This document shows positions 54,261 through 64,000 of a DNA stretch of 64,000 nt, piece by piece. How positions within the stretch are numbered: the first letter of the stretch is position 1; every line of letters starts with the position of its first letter. The translations under genes and the position numbers were made by a program. This DNA comes from Drosophila pseudoobscura (taxonomy: Eukaryota; Arthropoda; Insecta; Diptera; Drosophilidae). The notes beneath the pieces are model-generated. The model made no database searches. It had not been told where the DNA came from and saw nothing but the letters and a program-made list of their open reading frames with translations. The stretch is taken from assembly GCF_009870125.1 (NCBI RefSeq), contig NC_046683.1, positions 64,867,869 through 64,931,868 of the forward strand. The letters run 5' to 3'.

Positions 54261-54569
54261 CGGATCTACCGTCTGAACCTCTGGAATATACCGAAAAGTA
54301 CCGTCTCATTTTTTATATATACCGTGAATATGTTTAAAAAAAAACACTTATTTTTATTTATTAAAAATAAAGGTAACCGCAGTTTAATTTTTTTGAGATC
54401 ATTCTTTTCTTTCTTGCTTAGTCTTAATAAAATAATCAGTATTTTCCTTTATATAAGAAGGACTTTTTAATGGAAAAGTATTTATTTTTTTCCGTTTAAA
54501 ATTTTTGCAACCGTTTTTGTCTGTTTGTATTCGACAAATCTCTTAAAATTGGTTTTAAACACAATGGAA

Positions 54570-54800
54570 ATGGACCAATGGAGGACTGCGGAATGTTAGT
54601 AGGAGTACGCACTGCAGAAAATGCGATAATCCATCGAAACGCTGGAACATCTCATCTGCAATTGCCCGGCATCTCACGGGCAAGGGAAGATGTCTCCAAG
54701 AGGATTACTAAAAAAAAACTAGTAATTTTTGGCCACCACGCAGAGGGCCTTCAGGAGGCCGGGCTGCAGCACATGAGACGACGTGCCACCAGTAGCTGAA
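54570..54800. other. Unassigned GC-balanced island with open frames on both strands
   Basis: In a strongly AT-rich gap there is an island of coding-like composition. On the plus strand it encodes a 73-residue open frame (54578-54799). On the minus strand a good acceptor (CCTTTTTCAG|CTACTGG at about 54797) opens 24 codons ending TAG (GGTSSHVLQPGLLKALCVVAKNY). I recognise neither. It may be a degraded gene copy, a tiny exon, or chance. Confidence 0.3.
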
Positions 54801-54966
54801 AAAGGTATATTTCTGTTGTTGTTTTCCATGACGCCACACAATTTTAATAAACTAAATTATAAAATACAGACAAATGCATATTTCGAGCTAGTTTTTGAAT
54901 GGAAATTACCGTTCCAATCATAATTCATTGGGTTTGTTTATACTTTAGGCTTGTATAGAATAGGAA

Positions 54967-57924
54967 TTACAAACCCGTACCGAATCCATTATTGAATTTC
55001 GATAGCAAGGCTTCCAGGTCTGGATCCATTATTTTGCCATTATCCATGGCCACCTTGGAATCGTCGTCGAGGCCACCTGTCAAGCCGTAATCGACATCGT
55101 CGGCTGACCCGGACACGTTGTACATCCGGCGATAGGAGGCTTGGATGTTGTCGTCCAGCATGCGGTCGACAATGTCGCTCTGTGCCTCGCCCGGCTCCGT
55201 TCCGGCAGCCGTTTTGAGCATCATTTCGGCATTGCTGAGCGGCATGGGGGGTAGGTGGAGATCCATGTTGGTCTGACCTTTCGATTTTCGGTCAATGCGT
55301 AGCGCCATCTCGGCACTCTCCGACCCCATCTTGCAGAGCGCGCATCTGCTCCGGAGGATCTGCTTCTTGAGGTTATGCATCGCAATGCGGTCCTGGGCGA
55401 GAAGCATCCGCTCCTGGGACAACTGCGCCTCCTTTTCGCTGAGGTCGTGATACCGTTTGCCCAGAAGCTGCAACTTGGCCTGCAGCAGTTGATCGGCTTC
55501 GCGTGCCTTCTGCTCTGCCATCTGAGCCCGACCTGTGGCCATCCGATACGAAGTCGTGGACTGCGCGAGCTCATCCTCCTTCAGGTTCAAATCGTTCTCC
55601 TTATCAGCAAGAAGGCGCTTCCGCGTCTCCAACTCACGCTGCAGCTTGTGGCAGCGATCCCGCTCCTGGCCGGCCCGCCTGATAGCCTCCTGCGCCACCT
55701 TTAGCTGGGCCTCCACCTCCACACGATCCTGGTCGAGGTTGCCGTGCTCCTGCAGCCTGTGCTTCATCTCCAGCTGCTGCCGCTCCACAGCCAGGTGGGT
55801 GCGCTCCTGCTGCAGTTCGTGGTGCAGCCGCTCCGTATCCGCCAGCTGGATGGCCTTGAGCTCCTCAACCCGCTTCTCGTCGCGCTCCATTTGTTCTCTG
55901 TGGAATTCCTTTTCGCGGTCGAGGGCCTTCCGCTCGGCCTCCAGGCTGGCCATGCGCTGTCGCAGCTGCCAGTTCTCCTCCGCCGAGTCCTTGGAGAGGC
56001 GACCCAGCTGCAGCTCCAGAGTGCTCACCAGCTCCATGAGTCGCCTCTTCTCCTCGTCGGCCGTGTCCTCGTTCATCTTTAAGCGGCGCTCCTGGTCGGC
56101 CAGGCGGCGCTCGCGCGCTTCCAGCAGTCGTTCCCTGTCCTGGCTGTTGCTCATCCCATCGCGCAGCTCCTGGAGGTTGTTTGAGGCAAGGCGGAGCGTT
56201 TCCAAGTAGTTTCCATGGTCCTGCACCGACGACAGTTCCACCATCTTGGCCTGCCGGATGCCCTCGAGATCCATCTCGTGGGAGTTGCGCAGCTTACGCA
56301 CCTCATCCTCGTGGTCCTGCCTCAAGGTGGACATCTGCTCGACGTAGTCGGCTTTCTGTTTCTCCAGTTTGTCGACAAAGTGCTGCCGCAAGTCGCTGTT
56401 TTCCGTCTTCAGTCGCTCCTCGACCGCGGCCAAGTGCTCCTCCAGGACTTTCAGCTGCTTCCTGCAACCAAATGGAGCCATCAGAACGTAGACAGGGGAT
56501 CATGCGGCTACTTACTTGTACGAGGACTCGATCATTTCGATTTCCTGCTCGTAGTTGACCTTCATGTTGGCCACTAGCTCCTCCAGGCGCAGCTTCTCCA
56601 GCAGATTTCGCTTCGACTCGGTCTCCAGCTGCAGCTGCTGCATCAGCTCTTGTTCCTTGTGCTCCTCTCTGCTTGCTGTTTGCTGTTCCGACTCCTGCTT
56701 TTCCAGCGCTGGCTTTTGGACAGGCGGCAGTCCCTCTAGCTGCTGGACGTGCGCGGGCTGCGCCATCATCAACTGGATGTGCATGCTGATGCGCTCTTGC
56801 TGCCCTTTGATGTGCTGCTCCATCTGCTGCTGGCGCTGCAGCTGTTGTTGGATCAACGCCTGAAACTTTCGGTCCTGGGCCTCCTGGCGGCGCTGCATCT
56901 CCAGTAGGGTGCGCTCCTGGCTCTTCATTTGCGCTGCTATGACCAGCTGGCACTCCTGCTGCTGCAGCGCATTGAAGTTGGAGCCCGTCTCCAGGTTCAG
57001 GTTATTCAGCAGAAGGATATTCTGTGTGACCGGGTTGACAGCAGGTCCTGTGGCAAGAGGTAGCTCTGACGTAAGGTACTGCTCTGCCTCGTCTGGGTCA
57101 GACATTCGCAGGATGTCTCCAGAATGCTTAGGAGCTGACGCTCCTGCTGCAGGTGCTTCAGGGCTTTCAGCAGGAGCAGCAATTTCCTTGGCAGCCTGCT
57201 GCTGAACGGAGTGCTGCTGCGTCGGAGTGGAGGGTCGCTCCAGTTCCACAGCTGCCACGGATGCTGCAGCGGCCTCTAGGCCAAGCCAGTCCGCTGTCGT
57301 TCCCCGCTTCTTGGACACCGGCGTGGACATCCCTGAAACTGTGGCGTTCGTGTCCTTGCCGAACAGCCCGAGAGGATCTGCATTGACGGTGGCCGATTGC
57401 GCAGAGCTACGCCGTCCAGTGGAGGTCTTGGGGCGTGCCTGCGAGTTTTCCGTGGTGGTGTCTGTCGACTGGCGGGATATGGACGGCTTCGCAGTGGCCG
57501 GACGCTTTGCGGCATCGCCGCCGCTCAATATCTCATCAAATATGTTCTTTTTGGGCTCGGCGACGGCCAGCAAATCATCAAACAGATTTCTCTTTGATCC
57601 TCCGCTTTTGGGGCGCTTGGGGTCAAAACCCAGGTCATCATCGCCCGCGTCGTCGTCGAGTGAGAGGGAAGGCTTCTGTTTGACGATGAGCGGAGTGCTC
57701 GTGGCATTGGGTTTTCCCTTGGTGCCCTGGCCAGACGTGGAGGGGCTTTGTACGTCCGCCTCCGTTTCCTCCTGTATGCCAAAGAGATCTTCCAGTTTTC
57801 CTTTAGCCTTCGCGATTTTCGGCGGTTTCTTGTGGCCAGCACCAGCTGGGTTCTCGAAGAAGTTGTCGTTGTCTAAGCTGTTGTCGCTAAGCAGGTCCGC
57901 CAATGGGTCGTCGTTGAAATTCAT
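54967..57924 (-). CDS. Fbf1: FBF1-like (Fas-binding factor 1 / albatross) coiled-coil protein
   Basis: Two exons, 57924-56516 and 56461-54967, join across a 54-base intron (AA|GTAAGT ... GTTGCAG|G) to give 967 residues. The N-terminal half is acidic and low-complexity, with DPLADLL and DLFGIQEE motifs and a conserved ADWLGLE at about residue 212. From about residue 330 it is nearly continuous Gln/Glu/Leu-rich coiled coil. The junction EIEMIESSYKKQLKVLEE, followed by RLKTEN, parallels the human FBF1 segment LELIES...IKVLE...RRENEE, as I recall it. In human cells FBF1 sits on centriole distal appendages/transition fibres, gates entry of transport complexes into the cilium, and also acts at apical junctions. 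The gene is divergently transcribed from Cwc27 over 228 bases. The identification rests on short motifs plus architecture. Confidence 0.8.
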
Positions 57925-58152
57925 ATTTTATTTACTCAGATATTCCCAGTTGATTCCAAAAAAAATTACTAAAATCAAAAGCAAAACGGTTGCCTAGGAA
58001 CGCATCTGCCGATAATTATCGCCCCAAAATATCGATATTTTCTGGCACTGATATATTCGCATCGCTAAAAACAACGACAGTCCGTATTTTGATGTCAGAT
58101 TTGAGGTCTCGGCTTTTCGTTTTAGTTGTAATATAAGAATTTGTCGTCTATA
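57925..58152. promoter_or_regulatory. Divergent promoter between FBF1-like gene and Cwc27
   Basis: Only 228 bases separate the two start codons, so promoters and leaders for both genes must fit here. A perfect DRE, TATCGATA, lies at 58030-58037, near the middle, and can serve both directions through DREF or BEAF-32. Confidence 0.7.
58030..58037. promoter_or_regulatory. DRE (DREF/BEAF-32 element)
   Basis: A perfect TATCGATA palindrome inside ATATCGATAT. This element is typical of broadly expressed, TATA-less fly promoters and of boundaries between divergent gene pairs. Confidence 0.75.
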
Positions 58153-59851
58153 ATGAGCAATATTTACATCCAGGAGCCGCCCACCTCGGGCAAGGTGCTG
58201 CTGAAGACCACAGTGGGCGACATCGACATCGAGCTCTGGGCCAGAGAGTGTCCAAAGGCATGCCGCAACTTCGTGCAACTATGCTTGGAGGGATACTACA
58301 ACAACACTGTATTCCATCGCCTGGTGAAAGGATTCATAGTGCAGGGCGGCGACCCCAACGGCGATGGAACCGGAGGCGAGTCCATTTACGGGCAGCCGTT
58401 CAAGGACGAGTTTCATTCGAGACTGCGGTACACGCGCCGCGGCCTGATGGGAATGGCCAACTCGGGCAAAGACGACAATGCCTCGCAGTTCTTTTTCACG
58501 TTCGCAGAGACTCCCGAGCTTCAGAGCAAGAACACACTCTTCGGCAAGGTCACAGGCGACACAATCTACAACATGCTCAAGCTGGAGGACGGCATAGTGG
58601 ACCACCAGGAGAGGCCCATGCACGCTCATCGAATTCTATCCACCGAGGTACTCACCAATCCCTTCGAAGATATTGTGCCGCGAGCAATCGCCAAGGCCGA
58701 GAAAAGCAAAAAAGTCAAGAAACAACGACAGGGCGTTAAGTAAGTGTGCATCGGTTTCTTTTCTGATTGGTTTGATTTGGGTTTCAAATGATCCATTTGC
58801 TGCAGAAACTTTGGGCTGCTTTCGTTTGGAGAAGAGGCCGAAGGCGACGAGGTGGAGACAACCGTGTTCGTCAAGCAGAACGCCGGAAAGGCCAAATCGC
58901 TGCACGACGTCACAGATGATCCGAAGCTAAGCAAGGAACCGATTCAAGTGCCCAAACAGGAACGTGCTGATAGCGAGGAGCCCTTGCCGAATGTCGATGA
59001 GGAAAGTGACAAGGCTACGTCTTCAACTGGCAAATTCTCCGACCTCATCAAGAAGAAACTATCAAAGACTGCCAAGACAGATGCCCGTCCCCAGAAGATC
59101 ACCAAGAGTGTCCTTGTGGAGAGTGATCCGGAGGACGAGGACGTCCTAATGACCCGAGAGCAAGAACAAAAACTTAATATCTCTAAAGAAAAGTACGTCT
59201 CATCAAGATACTAGGTTCTTGCGTACTTTCTAACCAATTTAATCTTTGCAGAACCAAGATTCGCGAAGAAATTGCTTCTCTTAAAAAGCAATATCAGATG
59301 GACAAGATCAGCAAGGACAAGCTGGCCAATGGCCCGGAGAAGGCTCAGAAAGAGTCACACATTAAGGGCGGCAGTGAAAATCATTATATCAATGACTTTA
59401 TTGAGTCGAAGGAGATATACACTGCCAAAGGAAAGCTCCAGCCAAAAGGACAGTCCAGGTGGGATCAGTTCTTGTTATGTTTTTGCCCCTCTTTCATTCG
59501 TCTTGTGTTTTTGTTATCAGGGAGGAATTCACACTAAAGTTGTTGGCCAAATTCCGTACCAAAGTGGCCAGCTTGAAGCACAAGGAGGGCTCTGAGGACG
59601 ACGAAGCAGTTGGAGATGCCGAACCAAAGGAGTTCGACAACGGAACAGTTGAGAAAGAGATAGTTGGAGACGACTGGCTGTCGCACACATTAAATTTTAA
59701 CAGCACAGCTCCCGTCCTGGCAAAGGATGCGAACAGCAAGGGCGACGATTGGTACGATGCCTACGACCCTCGCAACCCCCTCAATAAGCGCAAGCGCGGG
59801 GCCAACAACACCAGCTCTCCTAGCAAATCAAACTTTAATAAAAAGAAGTAA
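58153..59851 (+). CDS. Cwc27: Spliceosome-associated cyclophilin Cwc27
   Basis: Four exons (58153-58739, 58806-59192, 59252-59458, 59521-59851) keep frame and give 503 residues. Residues 1-170 form a cyclophilin-type peptidyl-prolyl isomerase fold (FHRLVKGFIVQGGDPNGDGTGG, GMANSGKDDNASQFF). The rest is a charged, Lys/Glu-rich tail, as in human CWC27 (SDCCAG10/NY-CO-10), a component of activated spliceosomes that binds CWC22/eIF4A3. The position of the cyclosporin-contacting Trp of cyclophilin A holds Glu (ETPELQS) and the nearby His holds Asn, so isomerase activity is probably absent or weak, as reported for the human protein. The open frame also runs upstream from 58141 but lacks an earlier ATG. 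A poly(A) signal overlaps the last codons. D. melanogaster carries this gene as CG10907, I believe. Confidence 0.94.
59837..59842 (+). terminator. Poly(A) signal inside the Cwc27 C-terminus
   Basis: AATAAA lies seven bases before the stop codon (59849-59851), so cleavage is expected within about 10-20 bases of the stop. This implies an extremely short 3' UTR. Confidence 0.55.
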
Positions 59852-60291
59852 AATACATTATTCCTTAGAAACTATCGAGTACTTGTACCATTTGAATTGC
59901 GGTTATCGGAAACACATCGAGAGGTATCGATACCTGGTGAATATCGTAATCGCCTGCCGACAGGCAGCAGCAGCTGAAACAAAAAAAAAACGTATTCAAG
60001 GTGAAGTAATTGGCTTAAAAAATACAGGTAATTAAACCGTTGTTGCAACACCATTTCGCCCCATTGTCCCATAACAATAGGGAAGTGGCATTTTAAGCGA
60101 GTCTCAAGAGTACAAGTGCTTGGGGCACTGGGAATGTTTTCTTCAGGATGGAATTATTGATTTTATTCGTCATTTGTTTTTCGTCGTCGCCCCAGTGACT
60201 GCTTCCACTTCTGGCTAGAGTGCGTGGAGAGGGAGAAGCAGAGGCAAGGCTGCCTTAGTCACAAGAGCAAAAAAACACAACAGCTGCGGTT
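59852..60291. promoter_or_regulatory. Cwc27-Klp68D intergenic region, Klp68D promoter
   Basis: 440 bases. It contains a perfect DRE (TATCGATA, 59925-59932) and further ATCGA words (59873-59878, 59917-59920), then the Klp68D leader. No TATA box is evident. Confidence 0.6.
59925..59932. promoter_or_regulatory. DRE upstream of Klp68D
   Basis: A perfect TATCGATA about 360 bases before the Klp68D start codon and 73 bases past the Cwc27 stop. Confidence 0.65.
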
Positions 60292-62748
60292 ATGAGTGCG
60301 AAGAGCAGGCGCCCTGGCACCGCCAGCAGCCAGACACCCAACGAGTGCGTCCAGGTTGTGGTGCGATGCCGACCGATGAGCAATCGCGAGCGATCCGAGG
60401 GCTCGCCGGAAGTGGTCAACGTATATCCGAACAGGGGCGTGGTGGAGCTGCAGAATGTGGTGGACGCCAACAAGGAGCAGCGGAAGGTCTTCACATACGA
60501 CGCGGCGTACGATGCCAGCGCCTCGCAGACGACCCTCTACCATGAGGTGGTCTTTCCCCTGGTTAGTTCGGTGCTGGAGGGCTTTAACGGCTGCATATTC
60601 GCCTATGGGCAGACGGGCACTGGCAAGACCTTCACCATGGAGGGAGTGCGCGGCAATGACGACTTGATGGGCATCATTCCACGAACCTTTGAGCAGATCT
60701 GGCTGCACATCAATCGCACCGAGAACTTTCAGTTTCTGGTCGATGTCTCCTACCTGGAAATCTACATGGAGGAGCTGCGCGATCTGCTGAAGCCCAACTC
60801 GAAGCACCTAGAAGTGAGGGAGCGCGGCTCCGGCGTCTATGTGCCCAATCTGCACGCCATCAACTGCAAGAGTGTCGATGACATGATCCGTGTCATGAAG
60901 GTGGGCAACAAGAATCGCACCGTGGGATTCACCAACATGAACGAGCACAGTTCCCGGTGAGTATCGGCGTCAGAGTATGGGATAGACAGAGATAGAGTGA
61001 TACGTCTTTTCTTTCATAGCTCACATGCCATTTTCATGATCAAGATCGAGATGTGCGACACCGAGACGAACACCATCAAGGTGGGCAAGCTGAATCTGAT
61101 CGATCTGGCTGGCAGCGAGCGACAGTCGAAGACAGGCGCATCTGCCGAGCGGCTGAAGGAGGCGAGCAAAATCAATTTGGCCCTCTCCTCGCTGGGCAAC
61201 GTGATCTCGGCTCTGGCCGAGAGCTCACCCCATGTACCGTACCGCGACTCGAAGCTGACGCGTCTGCTGCAGGACTCGCTGGGCGGCAACTCAAAGACGA
61301 TTATGATTGCCAATATTGGGCCCTCGAACTACAACTACAATGAGACACTGACCACGCTGCGGTACGCCTCGCGGGCCAAGTCCATCCAGAACCAGCCGAT
61401 CAAGAACGAGGATCCGCAGGATGCCAAGCTGAAGGAGTACCAGGAGGAGATCGAGCGCCTGAAGCGTCTGATTGCGCCGCAACAGCAGCAGCGCAGCGAG
61501 AAGCAGGGGACAATCAAAAAGCAGCGCGTCAAGAAGCCCAAAAAGGAGCCGATATCACAGGAGCTGATAGGCAGTGCCCTGCAGGCCTCATCCGCGGATC
61601 TGCAGGTGGACGAGGACAGGGACAGCGATGGCGATGGGGCAGAGTCCGAGTCGGACAAGGAAAATGAGGCCGAGGTGGCCAAGTCCAACGAAGAGCTAGA
61701 GCGTGAGCGCGTCGAGAACGCAAAGCTGGCTGCAAAGCTTGCCGAACTGGAAGGACAGCTGGTGCGCGGTGGCAAGAATCTGCTGGATACCTACAGCGAG
61801 CGTCAGATCGAGCTGGAGAAGAAGCTGGTGGAGATTGCGGAGCGCAAGAAGCGGGAGATCGAGATCCAACAGCAGCTGGAGCTGCAGGAAGAAACCACCC
61901 TGGAAATTCGAGAGCGCAACGTCTCACTGGAGCAGGAAGTGGAGCTGAAGAAGCGCAAGCTGTCCAAGTGCTATGCCAAGTACCTGGCTCTGCAGCAGGA
62001 GCTCAATGACTGCAAGCACGACCACAACCAGGACCTGCGTGAGCTGGAGATGGCCCAGAACGAGCTCGTCAAAGAGCTGAAGCGCCAGCTGCTTATTATT
62101 GACAACTTTGTGCCCATCGAGGTGAAGCAGCGTCTCTACACACAGGCCAAATATGACGAGGAGCAGGAGGAATGGAAGTTTTCCTCCTTTCCTCTACCTC
62201 TGCCGCCGTCCGGAGGAGATGGAAGGCAGGGCTACAGGCGCCCCGTTTCCCATCCCCAGCGTCGACGGCCCACGTCCGAGCACGCCCTGCAGGAGGCCAA
62301 GTCCAATGCGCCCAGCTCTCTGCGCTTCAAGAGCGAGAATATAGTCAGCTACGAGCTGGAGATGCCATGCCGTACCACCCAGGAGTACCGCACGCCCAAG
62401 GTGTCCGCCTCGCTGCAGGCGGTGCTAGCACAGGCCATGCAAACGGGCGGCGACGACATCGATATTGTGGACTCGCACACCAACTCGCTGCGCAGTCGCC
62501 TCGAGAACATCATCAACGCCAACTCCAGCTCCAATGGGGGACCTGGCTCTGGTGCTGGACCGCTGGCCGCCAACACTGCCGGCAGTGGCGTCGGCTCCAT
62601 GCCCAATGTACGCAACATAAAGTCCAGCCGTGGTCTGCCCAGTGCCGGAACGGCTCTCGACTCCAACCGACGTCCGCCCACGGGTCGTATTCCGGCAAAG
62701 AAGCCGGCTTCGGCCTACCCGAAGGCACGCGGCCTCGTTAACAAGTAA
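60292..62748 (+). CDS. Klp68D: Kinesin-like protein at 68D (kinesin-2, KIF3B type)
   Basis: Two exons, 60292-60956 and 61020-62748, with a 63-base intron (CCCG|GTGAGT ... CATAG|C), encode 797 residues, slightly longer than the fly ortholog. The N-terminal motor (to about residue 360) has the P-loop GQTGTGKT (106-113), switch I NEHSSRSH spanning the exon junction (around 217-224) and switch II DLAGSE (250-255). Next come an acidic hinge with Pro/Lys runs ([12 protein letters not shown], then EDRDSDGDG), a coiled-coil stalk (about 440-590) and a basic globular tail. It is a plus-end motor that pairs with Klp64D and DmKap3 as heterotrimeric kinesin-2 for anterograde intraflagellar and axonal transport (for example in chordotonal cilia). 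All nucleotide-binding motifs are intact. It transcribes toward the Gcat gene, tail to tail. Confidence 0.97.
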
Positions 62749-63613
62749 TCGACACGTGCCGCCATACGACTCGAATCTAACCAATCTCATTCGAACAAGC
62801 ACACTAACCAAAGTATTCATAGTCACACAAGGACGGCAACGTCATCGCAATATGTACAACCGATACGCCTAGCCCAATCTCCACATTTCCTCTCACATTT
62901 CTCCCAAGCGCTTTGTAAAAGTTTCCTTATTGTTTGAAGACTCACCCACCCTCACAGATCTGTTGTATTATAGTCAGAGCTGATGCCACATACTCGTAAG
63001 TCTGCATCAGAGCAGGGTTTTCCCGCTTTCCTTAATTAATTGTGTTTTTTGTTTTATTTTTTTTCTTGTTTGTTAACGACTCTTATTATTTGTTACTGAA
63101 TTATTTATGTATTAGGTGTGCGCATGCATGTGCTCACTCTCGCTTTAGTTTGCGGCGTTTTCTTGGCGCCTGCATTTAGCGGCCTCGCGGCCAGTCATTC
63201 ATTTACCGTGCAATCTACGCTTAAGTTCAACTGCTTATCAACAGTTTATCGTTTACTTAGTAAAGGATCCTTAGTTAATCGTACGAACCAAATAAAGCCA
63301 CACCATAAACACTGCGACAGGTTTTTGTATCTTAATATCGGGCTATCAATATCCGTGCCATGACCATGAATGCTGTGGATTCAGGCAGGGCTGTAATTAG
63401 TACTTAAGAAGTCGGTTAGACGGTTAGCGGAAGTAACAATGGTGTAAAGTTTCCACTCGAGCCAATAGGAACTGTGATGCCCATCTGTATCCCCTCTGAT
63501 CAATCATCAAAGGAAGGAATCACAATTTAATATTTATTAGATTCTTTAGATAAATGCAAGCAGTTTCTTTGGTTTAAATGCAAGATATTCAACATGGCCG
63601 TTTGGGTTCTGTC
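62749..63613. other. Convergent 3' UTR region of Klp68D and Gcat
   Basis: Candidate poly(A) signals are AATAAA on the plus strand at 63291-63296 (Klp68D) and on the minus strand at 63533-63538 (Gcat). They imply a Klp68D 3' UTR of about 560 bases and a Gcat 3' UTR of about 95 bases, with no overlap. No gene seen. Confidence 0.55.
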
Positions 63614-64000
63614 CTACTGGATCACCTTTAGAGAGCGACCGACTTCTATGAAGGCGTCAATGGCCCGGTCGATTTCAGCCTCTGTATGGGCAGCGGAGAT
63701 TTGAACGCGAATCCTCGCCTTGCCCTGGGGCACCACCGGATAACTGAATCCAATCACGTAGATGCCGCGAGCTAAGACAGAAATTGCAATGAGTGGATGG
63801 AAAAGAGATCCTTAGGAGCTGATGGACTTACTTAGCATTTGATCGGCAAAATTGGATGCTAGTCGGGCATCGCCCAGCATCACGGGACAAATGGGATGGT
63901 TCTCTCCGGCTATGGTGAAGCCAGCCTTGGTCATGGCTGTCCGGAAGTGCTGCGTGTTGCTCTGGACGCGCTGCGTGAGTTCGCTGGAGGCAAGCAGCAT
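63614..64000 (-). CDS. Gcat: Glycine C-acetyltransferase (2-amino-3-ketobutyrate CoA ligase), C-terminal part
   Basis: The last exon (63771-63614) and part of the previous exon (64000-63832) are joined by a 60-base intron (TAA|GTAAGT ... TCTTAG|C) that keeps frame. The gene runs off the right edge. The visible end of the protein has HPICPVMLGDARLA and RGIYVIGFSYPVVPQGKARIR-type sequence, diagnostic of the PLP-dependent alpha-oxoamine synthase family member GCAT. That enzyme cleaves 2-amino-3-oxobutyrate with CoA to glycine and acetyl-CoA in mitochondrial threonine breakdown. The catalytic lysine lies outside the window. The stop is TAG at 63614-63616. It corresponds, I believe, to CG10361 in D. 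melanogaster. Confidence 0.93.

Noticed and set aside
55535-56209. 224-codon Ser/Arg-rich plus-strand frame
   Set aside because: It is the complement of the FBF1-like coiled-coil codons (Glu/Gln/Leu-rich) and is not an SR protein.

Overview
The window is arthropod nuclear DNA from a Drosophila species. Several predicted proteins match known D. melanogaster proteins along their full length: the kinesin Klp68D, the class II PI3-kinase Pi3K68D, the gustatory receptor Gr68a and a Muc68D-type mucin. All four names place the genes in cytological region 68D, so this is the orthologous block on Muller element D. The very GC-rich coding sequence, the abundant (CA)n tracts and the divergence from D. 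melanogaster suggest an obscura-group fly, in many of which Muller D is X-linked (arm XR). The species assignment is an inference.

Layout, left to right. (1) 1-23.9 kb is mostly one minus-strand gene for a secreted or membrane CUB-like protein. Two coding exons are visible (17989-18193 and 2219-2442), separated by a 15.5-kb intron, and the gene runs off the left edge. A probable non-coding first exon ends at 23469. Two plus-strand genes are nested in the big intron: a divergent UBE2K/UbcD4-like ubiquitin-conjugating enzyme (4728-5390) and Gr68a (10888-12069). The rest of the intron is simple repeats, minisatellites and possible regulatory DNA. (2) 23.9-27.4 kb holds no gene I can support. (3) 27.4-34.5 kb is a giant chitin-binding mucin (minus strand, about 2,356 residues) dominated by a roughly 5.5-kb array of 63-bp units. 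(4) 36.9-37.2 kb is Tim13 (minus strand). (5) 38.4-54.2 kb is Pi3K68D (minus strand). I reconstructed 15 coding exons that keep frame throughout and give 1,890 residues, and a four-exon single-pass membrane protein gene is nested on the opposite strand in one intron (39956-42796). (6) 55-63.6 kb is gene-dense: an FBF1-like coiled-coil gene (minus strand), Cwc27 (plus strand, sharing a 228-bp divergent promoter with FBF1), Klp68D (plus strand), and the 3' end of glycine C-acetyltransferase (minus strand), cut by the right edge.

Themes. Two cilium-related genes, the FBF1-like gene and Klp68D (KIF3B-type kinesin-2), flank the spliceosomal cyclophilin Cwc27. DREF-type elements (TATCGATA) lie in the intergenic gaps on both sides of Cwc27. 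Nested genes on the opposite strand to their host occur in both large minus-strand genes. All exon structures were read by eye from splice consensus, reading-frame continuity and family similarity. No alignment or transcript evidence was available.
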